Assembly: GCA_003445035.1 (NCBI GenBank)
Contig: DLVV01000036.1
Span: 1 to 6,655 of the forward strand
From: Planctomycetaceae bacterium
Lineage (GTDB): Bacteria > Planctomycetota > Planctomycetia > Planctomycetales > Planctomycetaceae
Reading direction: 5' to 3'
Length of the DNA: 6,655 bases
In this document: positions 1-5,861 of the stretch, piece by piece
Layout of the letters: each line of letters opens with the position of its first letter
How positions within the stretch are numbered: the first letter of the stretch is position 1
The notes under the pieces: generated by a model
What the model saw: only the letters and a program-made list of their open reading frames with translations
The model's database searches: none
What the model was told of the DNA's origin: nothing
Position numbers and translations under genes: made by a program

Positions 1-197
1 AGCGTCTCGACCGGCACCAGCCTCTGCAACGCCTCGCGGATCTCCAGGTCGGTCGGCAGATCTCCCGACCGGGCCCACCCTCCACAGATCGCGCGGGCGG
101 CCGCCCGCTTGGCCCCGAAGAAATCACTCTCGCGACGGACCGCCAGCAAGCGGGCGGCTTCGCAGGCGATCCGAAAACGGAGTGATCGCGTGGACAT
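1..197 (-). CDS. N-terminal fragment of an uncharacterised protein, possibly nucleotidyltransferase-related (runs off left edge)
   Basis: The minus strand encodes 66 codons from an ATG at 197-195 and is still open at base 1, so this is only the N-terminus. The peptide starts MSTRSLRFRIACEAARLLAV and continues with a charged helical stretch (RRESDFFGAKRAAARA, residues 21-36) and a segment with DLPTDLEIREALQRL (residues 46-60). From memory, this pattern (EAARL, then an acidic-aromatic-AK segment, then LP..EIR) resembles the helical N-terminus of planctomycete proteins that carry a nucleotidyltransferase domain further downstream. That domain is not in the window, so the function is a guess. The start lies 32 bases after the transporter stop, which suggests the same transcript. 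The frame is open upstream of the ATG into the transporter gene, and no strong Shine-Dalgarno is visible, so the exact start is uncertain. Confidence 0.6.
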   Translation of the reverse strand, partial: MSTRSLRFRIACEAARLLAVRRESDFFGAKRAAARAICGGWARSGDLPTDLEIREALQRLVPVET

Positions 198-229
198 GTC
201 GATTCGCCGGAAGGAAGCCTCGCGCCGGG

Positions 230-1705
230 TCAGCCGCTGGTCACGCTGAGCACTCCGGTCATCGTCAACCCGACCACGTAGGCCACGGCGATGATGATCT
301 GCACCACGGCGAACAGGGAGGCCAACTTGACGAAACCCACGAACGACAACGGCAACTTGTGCTTGCTGATAATCGTCATCGCGACCACCGTCGACGCCGA
401 TCCGATCGGCGTGATGTTCCCGCCGAGGTTGGCCCCGAAGATCACGCTCCACCAGTACGGGGCATTGGCCGAGTACTCGGCGGGGTTGTTCTTGAGAATC
501 TTGGCCAGCATCGCGGCCAGCGGGATGTTGTCGGTCACCGAACTGGCCACCGCCGAAGCGACCAGCAGCAGGCCCGTCCCCAGGTTCACCCCCGCCCCGA
601 TCATCGCCTCGATACCCGACCCGATCACCGCCAGGACCTGGGCGTGCTCCATGGTGTTGATCACGACGAACAGGCCGGCAAAAAACGCCAGCAGGTCCCA
701 GTCAACCGCCTGGTAGAACTTGTCGACCTCGTGCTTGTAGGCAATCAGAACCAACCCGGCAAACGACAACGCCACGAATCCCATGCCCAGTTCCTTGAGC
801 ACCGGCAACACGCTCTGGCCGGCCAGGAAGGCGACAAACAGGACCAACGCACCAATCGAGAACCAGAAGAACTTCCGGCTTGGCACACTCTCGTTTTCGT
901 CAAACCCCGCCACCAGCGCCTCGGCCGCCGCTCGCTCCTCATCATCACGCAATCCGCGGATGCCAAACTTCCAACGGCCCATCCACAGGGTCGTCGCCGT
1001 GGCGATCACCACGTAGGGTGCCGCCACCAGGAAGAAATCGACGAATCCGATCCCGGCAATCCCACCCACGATGATGTTCGGCACACTCGAGATCAGCGTC
1101 AGCAACCCGCCGACGTTGGTCAACAACCCCTCGACCACCAGGAACCCCAGCAGCAGGTCAGCACGCTTCAATTTCGCCAGCGACACACCCGTCAGGCTGC
1201 CGATGATGATCATCGCGGTGACATTGTTGAGCATCGCCGAGAAAACAACGGTCAGGATCCCGTAGGCCAGCAGCAGTTTCCACGGATCGCCTCCGGACTT
1301 CTTCGTCAGGCTGATGGCCATCCACGTGAAAACCCCCGATCGGCTGGTCACCTCGACGAACAGGCTCGCCCCCAGGATGATCGTGATCACGCCCCAGTCG
1401 ATCGCCGGGATATAAACCGGCATTTCGATCTCGTGTCCTGCCGATCCACCGGCCAGTGGCGGCAGGGTCACCGCGCCGAAAGGCAGCAGCTCCAGGGCCG
1501 TTGCCAGCACCAGGCAGGCTCCGGCGAAAACCCCCACGATCACCGACTTCTTGGCGTGGATCTTCTCCTCCAACGCCAGCGCCACGATCATCGCCACCAA
1601 CAGGACGGCAAACAGCGCCGTCACGCCACTCGACACCTCGTGGTCGCCACCCGCATGCTGGGCCGCTTCGACGTTCGCCAACAGCAGTCCGGTCATCGAA
1701 CTCAT
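230..1705 (-). CDS. ArsB/NhaD-type ion transporter, probable Na+/H+ antiporter
   Basis: A 491-residue polytopic inner-membrane protein of the ion transporter (IT) superfamily, which includes NhaD, ArsB, SLC13 and CitMHS permeases. About 11-13 hydrophobic segments can be read, for example near residues 28-46, 53-72, 104-121, 142-175, 186-241, 279-297, 337-350, 376-400, 417-445 and 456-482. The two-fold inverted repeat typical of the fold is visible in paired motifs. The first half has NNVTAM (160-165) and GGLLTLISSVPNIIVG (199-214). The second half has SSVTDNIPLAAML (388-400) and GGNITPIGSASTVVAM (428-443). A hydrophilic, acidic loop lies at about 247-278. Residues 1-27 form a short polar lead without a cleavable signal. 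Family membership is clear. The substrate is not: sodium/proton exchange is the best guess, and arsenite or a carboxylate remains possible. The start lies 28 bases after the USP stop, so co-transcription is likely. The Shine-Dalgarno is weak (purine-rich GGAAGAG, rather far upstream). Confidence 0.88.
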   Translation of the reverse strand: MSSMTGLLLANVEAAQHAGGDHEVSSGVTALFAVLLVAMIVALALEEKIHAKKSVIVGVFAGACLVLATALELLPFGAVTLPPLAGGSAGHEIEMPVYIPAIDWGVITIILGASLFVEVTSRSGVFTWMAISLTKKSGGDPWKLLLAYGILTVVFSAMLNNVTAMIIIGSLTGVSLAKLKRADLLLGFLVVEGLLTNVGGLLTLISSVPNIIVGGIAGIGFVDFFLVAAPYVVIATATTLWMGRWKFGIRGLRDDEERAAAEALVAGFDENESVPSRKFFWFSIGALVLFVAFLAGQSVLPVLKELGMGFVALSFAGLVLIAYKHEVDKFYQAVDWDLLAFFAGLFVVINTMEHAQVLAVIGSGIEAMIGAGVNLGTGLLLVASAVASSVTDNIPLAAMLAKILKNNPAEYSANAPYWWSVIFGANLGGNITPIGSASTVVAMTIISKHKLPLSFVGFVKLASLFAVVQIIIAVAYVVGLTMTGVLSVTSG

Positions 1706-1733
1706 TCTGATCCGTCCGTCTCTTCCAGGCCAT

Positions 1734-2588
1734 TCACAGCAGCAGCATCGGCACGTCGACCAACTCGACCGACAACGAATAAGCCATGCCGTGCATCGCC
1801 AACTGGTCGTCGTCCTTGGTGTTGGCCACTAGCAACTCGATCTCGTTCTCGTCGACAAGCCGGCGGTATTCGGTCACGTGATGACCCATCGCCACGTGGC
1901 TCTTCAACGACACATTCGGTCCCGTCTCTCGCAGTGTCCCGAAGCACGTCTCAATGAAGTCGTGGGCCTCCTTCAACAACTGCTCCTCCAGCAACGTCGC
2001 ACCCGGTTCGCTGGTGATCTCCGGAATCTGCTCGATCGCCTGGACAAAACGCTGAAAGATCATGTCATCCTCAACGTGGCACAACCAGACACTGCCTCCC
2101 TCGGTGCACATCCGTGTACCGTAGTTGATCAGGCGGTGATCCCCGCTGATGTGATCGGCCACCACCATCACCCGACGGCACGGCTCGGTCGACAACTCCA
2201 TCGGTGTGCGTGCCGTCCCGGGCAGTACCAGGACCGGAATGGAAGTCCGTTGCGTGAGTTCATCGAGGTAGACGCCGAGGCTGTGCTGCGGAGCGAGATT
2301 CTCCTCCTGCAAATGACGTCGGGTCACCAGCAAGTCGACCTGCTGAGCGTCGATCCGTTCGAGCAACTCGGCGACGTTGCTGAAATCGCCGCCGCCGATC
2401 GAATGCCAGGATGCGGCCTCACCGATTCGGGGCAGAAACCGCTTCAGTGAATCCTGCACGGCCTGGTTGGACTCGTCACCGGTGACCACGGCCACCGATT
2501 CGATCGGGATATCGGCAAAAACAAATGGCTCTCGTTCGGATCGCCGGAACAGCGATTCGAATTCATCGATCTGGTCAAGCCGGCTCAT
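1734..2588 (-). CDS. Tandem universal stress protein (UspA-like) encoded upstream of the ion transporter
   Basis: A 284-residue soluble cytosolic protein that reads as two UspA-like Rossmann-type halves. The first spans about 30-123, with strand SVAVVTGD, a helix after DSLKRFL, VDLLVTRR (84-91) and closing strand IPVLVLP (117-123). The second spans about 137-284, with RRVMVVADHISGDH at its start, SVWLCHVEDD (166-175), IELLVANTKDDD (250-261) and closing strand VPMLLL. UspA folds normally bind ATP through a G-x2-G-x9-G-[S/T] loop before the last strand. Neither half has it: the second reads QLAMHGMAYSLSVELVD in that position, so ATP binding is doubtful. The ATG is supported by GAGG at 2599-2596, seven bases upstream. 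It is the first gene of the apparent operon and ends 28 bases before the transporter. Usp proteins are known to modulate transporters (TeaD with TeaABC in Halomonas), so a regulatory role on the neighbour is a reasonable inference. Confidence 0.85.
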   Translation of the reverse strand: MSRLDQIDEFESLFRRSEREPFVFADIPIESVAVVTGDESNQAVQDSLKRFLPRIGEAASWHSIGGGDFSNVAELLERIDAQQVDLLVTRRHLQEENLAPQHSLGVYLDELTQRTSIPVLVLPGTARTPMELSTEPCRRVMVVADHISGDHRLINYGTRMCTEGGSVWLCHVEDDMIFQRFVQAIEQIPEITSEPGATLLEEQLLKEAHDFIETCFGTLRETGPNVSLKSHVAMGHHVTEYRRLVDENEIELLVANTKDDDQLAMHGMAYSLSVELVDVPMLLL

Positions 2589-2595
2589 CTGTGGA

Positions 2596-2599
2596 CCTC
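2596..2599 (-). promoter_or_regulatory. Ribosome binding site of the USP gene
   Basis: On the minus strand the sequence reads TGAGG-TCCACAG-ATG. GAGG sits seven bases before the start codon at 2588, which is ideal Shine-Dalgarno spacing and fixes this start. Confidence 0.65.
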
Positions 2600-2644
2600 A
2601 TCCGCGGCAACTCGCCTCGCCCCGGCATGTGCCGAGCGGTGGGC

Positions 2645-2653
2645 ACTATAGCA
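2645..2653 (-). promoter_or_regulatory. Candidate extended -10 promoter of the USP-transporter operon
   Basis: The minus strand reads TGC-TATAGT. This is a sigma70-type extended -10 (TGn followed by a hexamer that differs from TATAAT at one position). No good -35 box is seen at 16-18 bases, as is usual for extended -10 promoters. Transcription would begin near 2638, giving a leader of about 50 bases before the USP start at 2588. The element stands out as one of the few A/T-rich spots in a GC-rich intergenic region. Planctomycete promoter consensus sequences are poorly defined, so confidence is moderate. Confidence 0.4.
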
Positions 2654-2693
2654 GAACCGGTCCCCGAGATTCACTTGCCGCCGCCGCTTGCAT

Positions 2694-2703
2694 CACCGCG
2701 GTG
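2694..2703. promoter_or_regulatory. Perfect 10-base palindrome CACCGCGGTG, possible operator
   Basis: CACCG and CGGTG form an uninterrupted perfect dyad 49 bases upstream of the esterase ATG, in the divergent intergenic region. The position would suit a regulator site for the esterase gene. A 10-base palindrome can also arise by chance in GC-rich DNA, so this is only a candidate. Confidence 0.2.
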
Positions 2704-2752
2704 TTCTTGGTGGAGTGCCTGCAACCGGTCACACCGAGCAGGACGTCCGCCC

Positions 2753-4873
2753 ATGCATCGCCGCATCCGTTTCCTTTTCATCCTCCTGGCCATGGCGACC
2801 CCCGTTCTCGCCGACGACGCCCGCGCCACCACCGACACCTCGTCTGGTGACCGCGTGATCGATGCCTACTTCCAGTCCGAAACCCGTCGCCTGGCCGACC
2901 GGTGTCTCGGCGACATCAAATCGCTGGACGACTGGAAGGCCCGTCGTGGCGAGTACCGGGAGCAACTCTTCGAAATGCTCGGACTCTCGCCCCGGCCTCC
3001 CAGGACACCGCTCAAACCGGTCATCACCGGTCGAGTCGATCACCCGGATTTCACCGTCGAGAAGATCCAGTTTCAGTCCCGACCCGGGCTGTATGTCACC
3101 GGCAATCTTTACCTGCCCAAAAAACGCCAGGGCCGCCTGCCGACGATCCTCTATGTCTGCGGCCACGGCCAGGTCAAGAAGGACGGGGTCAGCTACGGCA
3201 GCAAGGTGCACTATCAGCACCACGGCGGCTGGTTCGCCCGCAACGGCTACGCCTGCCTGACGATCGACACCCTGCAACTGGGTGAGATCGAAGGGATCCA
3301 CCACGGCACCTACCGGTACGCGAAGTGGTGGTGGAATGCCCGCGGTTACTCGCCGGCCGGAGTCGAAGCCTGGAACTGCATCCGGGCGCTGGATTACCTG
3401 CAAACGCGGCCCGAGATCGATGGCGAGCGGATCGGGGTCACGGGACGGTCCGGCGGTGGTGCCTACAGTTGGTGGATCGGTGCACTCGATGACCGGATCC
3501 GAGTCGCCGTCCCGGTGGCCGGCATCACAGACCTGACCAATCACGTTGTCGACGGCTGCGTCGAGGGCCACTGCGACTGCATGTTCCAGGTCAACACGTT
3601 CGGCTGGGACTACGCCCAGGTCGCGGCGCTGCTCGCCCCACGGCCCCTGCTGATCTCCAACTCCGACAAAGACGGCATCTTTCCGCTCGACGGCGTCGTC
3701 CGTATCCACAAGCAGGTCCGTCGCATCTACGAACTTCACGGCCAGTCCAAGCAACTCGGCCTGCAGATCACCGAAGGTCCTCACAAGGACACCCAGGAAC
3801 TCCGCGTCCACGCCTTCCACTGGTTCAACCGCTTCCTGAAGAAACAGGATCCGCTGATCACCAACACGGCGGTCAAGTTCTTCACTCCCGAGCAACTGCG
3901 AGTGTTCGGAAAACAGTTGCCCGGGGACGAGAAGAACACAGAAATCAGCGAGACGTTCACGGCCCGGGCCGAGACACCCGCCGTGCCAGGATCGGCCGAC
4001 GACTGGGCCAGGCAGACGGCCTCGTGGCGCGAGGCGTTGGTAACCAGGTCGTTTCGCGGCTGGCCATCACGCCCCGGTGGACTCGATCTCGAACAGGGCC
4101 CGACTGCGACCTCCGGAGATGTCACAGTCCGCACCTTCTGGTTCAATTCCCAGGCCGGAATCCGCCTGCCGCTGATCGTGCTGCACCGCAAGGGTCTGCC
4201 GCTGGAGTCCCTGGACCTGGTGGTACTCAACAATGTCGACGACGACGGTTGGGCGTCCCTGCTGGCAAGTCTCGCTGGCGGCGGCCTGGCCCTGCCCGGA
4301 ATGGCAGGGATCGCCCGGGTCGAACCCGACAAGACGGAGTTCGCGCAGACGGAGAAGATGTTCCAGTCATTCAAGTGGGGGATGGCATACGTCGCTCCGC
4401 GGGGAATCGGACCGACTGCCTGGGGACAGGCCGAGCGTCGACAGACACAGGTGCGTCGGCGATTCATGTTGCTGGGACAGACACTCGACGGCATGAGGAC
4501 CTGGGACGTGGTCCGGGGGGCCGGGGCCTTGAGACTGGTCGACGGGCTGGACCGGGTGCCCCTGTGGATGCAGGGCGAAAAGACGATGGCCGGCATCACT
4601 CTTTACGCATCCCTGTTCGTCAACGACGTCCGTCGCCTCGACCTCCACCACCTGCCGAAGTCTCACCGCAACGGGCCGATCTACCTCAACGTGCTCCGCT
4701 TCCTCGACATGCCCCAGGCGATTGCCATGGCCGCCGGGCAATCGGCGGTACGGATCTACCAGGCCAAGGCCGGAGGATGGGAGTACCCCCTGCAGGTCGC
4801 CGAATCTCTGAAATGGGACAAGAAGCAACTGGCCGTCCGTGTGTTGAAGTCACCGGCCAAGGCCGACCGCTGA
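2753..4873 (+). CDS. Secreted acetyl-xylan-esterase-like alpha/beta hydrolase with degenerate C-terminal hydrolase domain
   Basis: A 706-residue exported protein. The frame is open further upstream, but the ATG at 2753 is chosen because it opens a classic signal peptide (MHRRIRFLFILLAMATPVLA, probable cleavage after A20) and has AGGA at 2740-2743, nine bases upstream. Residues about 85-365 form an alpha/beta-hydrolase domain of the AXE1/dienelactone-hydrolase type. It shows CGHGQ (136-140) near the oxyanion strand, nucleophile elbow GRSGGG with Ser233, acid in SDKDGIFP (Asp307, or Asp305), and His344 in GPHKD. A Cys/His cluster lies at C269, H273, C274 and C276. A linker follows at about 374-456. 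A second domain (about 457-706) has PRGIG (549-553), LLGQTLDGMRTWD and MQGEKTMAG. It resembles a hydrolase core without the nucleophile serine. The likely reaction is ester hydrolysis, perhaps removing acetyl groups from polysaccharide in the periplasm or outside the cell. The substrate is unknown. No sulfatase or glycosidase lies beside it here. Confidence 0.85.
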   Translation: MHRRIRFLFILLAMATPVLADDARATTDTSSGDRVIDAYFQSETRRLADRCLGDIKSLDDWKARRGEYREQLFEMLGLSPRPPRTPLKPVITGRVDHPDFTVEKIQFQSRPGLYVTGNLYLPKKRQGRLPTILYVCGHGQVKKDGVSYGSKVHYQHHGGWFARNGYACLTIDTLQLGEIEGIHHGTYRYAKWWWNARGYSPAGVEAWNCIRALDYLQTRPEIDGERIGVTGRSGGGAYSWWIGALDDRIRVAVPVAGITDLTNHVVDGCVEGHCDCMFQVNTFGWDYAQVAALLAPRPLLISNSDKDGIFPLDGVVRIHKQVRRIYELHGQSKQLGLQITEGPHKDTQELRVHAFHWFNRFLKKQDPLITNTAVKFFTPEQLRVFGKQLPGDEKNTEISETFTARAETPAVPGSADDWARQTASWREALVTRSFRGWPSRPGGLDLEQGPTATSGDVTVRTFWFNSQAGIRLPLIVLHRKGLPLESLDLVVLNNVDDDGWASLLASLAGGGLALPGMAGIARVEPDKTEFAQTEKMFQSFKWGMAYVAPRGIGPTAWGQAERRQTQVRRRFMLLGQTLDGMRTWDVVRGAGALRLVDGLDRVPLWMQGEKTMAGITLYASLFVNDVRRLDLHHLPKSHRNGPIYLNVLRFLDMPQAIAMAAGQSAVRIYQAKAGGWEYPLQVAESLKWDKKQLAVRVLKSPAKADR

Positions 4874-4915
4874 TCCGGAGCAAGCCTTCCGCTGACCTCG
4901 GCAGGCTCTCTAAGA

Positions 4916-4931
4916 TGATCCTGTCGGATCA
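4916..4931. repeat. Short inverted repeat (6-base stem, 4-base loop) between esterase and hemQ
   Basis: TGATCC-TGTC-GGATCA is a perfect 6-base-pair hairpin 43 bases after the esterase stop. There is no following T-tract, so it is not a standard intrinsic terminator. It could be a weak transcript-end or processing structure, or chance. Confidence 0.25.
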
Positions 4932-4974
4932 GTCGACCGGCTCCAGCCCACATCGATCTCGAGCCCCACCACCA

Positions 4975-4978
4975 GGAC
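4975..4978 (+). promoter_or_regulatory. Ribosome binding site supporting the GTG start of hemQ
   Basis: AGGA lies eight bases before the GTG at 4987. The alternative ATG at 5038 is preceded by ACGATCCGG with no purine-rich Shine-Dalgarno. The ATG at 4915 has only a poorly spaced AGG. This site therefore favours 4987. Confidence 0.45.
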
Positions 4979-4986
4979 TCTCCACA

Positions 4987-5829
4987 GTGAACCGTCCCCC
5001 ACACGCCGCCGCCTCGCTGCCCGATCCCACGATCCGGATGAGCGAGGGCTGGCACTGCCTCCACATGTACTACCAGGTCGACGCCGCCGCGCTGGCCGGT
5101 CTTGACGCCGACGCTCGAGCCCGCGGACGTGACGAATTGATCACGGCCCTCGACCCCGGAGCCGACGGGGCACCCGAGCGACTCCAGGTCTCGGTCATCT
5201 CCGGCCACCGTGCCGACCTGGGCCTGATGCTGCTCGACCCCGACCCGCTGGTCATCGACCGGGTGAAGCAGGCGGTTCGTTCCACCACGTTCGGATCGGT
5301 TCTGAAGCCGGCGTGGTCGTTCGTATCGATCACCGAGGTCTCCGAATACGTGCCGACAGCAGAACAGTACGCCGAACGATTGAAGGGCGAGGGGTTGGCC
5401 GAGGACGACCCGACGTTCGAAGCCAAGCTGAACGCCTACGCCGGGCGACTGCCGGCCATGAACCAGCAGAGGCTCTATCCCGATTTCCCTGAACTGCCGA
5501 TCCAGTGCTTCTACCCGATGAACAAGATCCGGCATCCCCAGGCCAACTGGTTCACCGAGTCGTTCGAGCAACGATCCAAATTGATGGCCGAACACGCCAC
5601 CAGCGGGATCCAGTTCGCCGGCCGGGTCAGCCAGTTGATCACCGCTTCGACCGGTTTCGACGACTGGGAGTGGGGCGTCACACTGTGGGGACGGGCTCCC
5701 GAGCACATCAAGGAGATCGTCTACACGATGCGGTTCGACGAAGCCTCGGCCCGCTACGCAGAATTCGGACCGTTCTACATCGGCTACATCCAGTCGGCCG
5801 CCGACGCGATCGCCCACCTGAAGTTGTAG
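4987..5829 (+). CDS. hemQ: Coproheme decarboxylase HemQ (chlorite dismutase family)
   Basis: HemQ (ChdC) converts Fe-coproporphyrin III (coproheme) to haem b by two peroxide-dependent oxidative decarboxylations, the last step of the coproporphyrin-dependent haem pathway in the cytosol. With the GTG at 4987 the protein has 280 residues. An N-terminal ferredoxin-like half includes SEGWHCLHMYYQVD, SGHRADLGLMLLDPD and SFVSITEVSEY. The haem-binding half has CFYPMNKIR and MAEHATSG, then GFDDWEWGVTLWG and FDEASARYAEFGPFYIGYI. Spacing matches Firmicutes HemQ: Tyr176 (catalytic Tyr of YPM), Lys180 at +4, proximal His203 at +27 and distal Gln216 at +40 (Listeria Y147, H174, Q187). A distal Gln, not the Arg of true chlorite dismutases, argues for HemQ. 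In-frame starts at ATG 5038 (263 residues) and ATG 4915 remain possible. The 113-base gap after the esterase suggests its own promoter, but none is clear. No other haem gene is in view. Confidence 0.92.
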   Translation: MNRPPHAAASLPDPTIRMSEGWHCLHMYYQVDAAALAGLDADARARGRDELITALDPGADGAPERLQVSVISGHRADLGLMLLDPDPLVIDRVKQAVRSTTFGSVLKPAWSFVSITEVSEYVPTAEQYAERLKGEGLAEDDPTFEAKLNAYAGRLPAMNQQRLYPDFPELPIQCFYPMNKIRHPQANWFTESFEQRSKLMAEHATSGIQFAGRVSQLITASTGFDDWEWGVTLWGRAPEHIKEIVYTMRFDEASARYAEFGPFYIGYIQSAADAIAHLKL

Positions 5830-5845
5830 CGATCTGCGGGCCGAA

Positions 5846-5861
5846 CCGTTTCTAGAACCGG
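5846..5861. repeat. Near-palindrome at the convergent gene ends
   Basis: A 16-base dyad centred on TTCTAGAA (7 of 8 base pairs match) overlaps the stop codon of the minus-strand DUF1571 gene and lies 16 bases past the hemQ stop. Only 22 bases separate the two genes. With a stem this short and no T-tract on either side, a terminator role is possible but weakly supported. Confidence 0.2.

Noticed and set aside
1158..1733. 191-codon minus-strand frame within the transporter gene
   Set aside because: It overlaps the transporter in a different frame. The product is Arg/Gly/Asp-rich without the membrane segments seen in the true frame.
182..1957. 591-codon open frame on the plus strand opposite the transporter and USP genes
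   Set aside because: It is antisense to two well-recognised families. Its product is a low-complexity run of Arg, His, Gln and Asp, typical of the mirror frame of GC-rich genes, with no domain.
2525..2752. Upstream start of the esterase frame at 2525
   Set aside because: The first 76 codons overlap the USP gene and the divergent promoter region and have no conserved character. A clean signal peptide starts at the ATG at 2753.
2729..3895. 388-codon minus-strand frame opposite the esterase
   Set aside because: It lies antisense to the catalytic domain carrying Ser233 and His344. Its composition is Val/Asp/Gly-rich without any recognisable motif.
4024..4986. Apparent N-terminal extension or fusion domain of hemQ reaching back to 4024
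   Set aside because: This part of the frame overlaps the esterase in another frame and reads as Arg/Pro/Gly-rich noise. HemQ homology begins only after about 5038.
5830..5851. Intrinsic terminator between hemQ and the DUF1571 gene
   Set aside because: The gap is only 22 bases, with a short imperfect dyad and no T-tract on either strand, so a terminator cannot be called.
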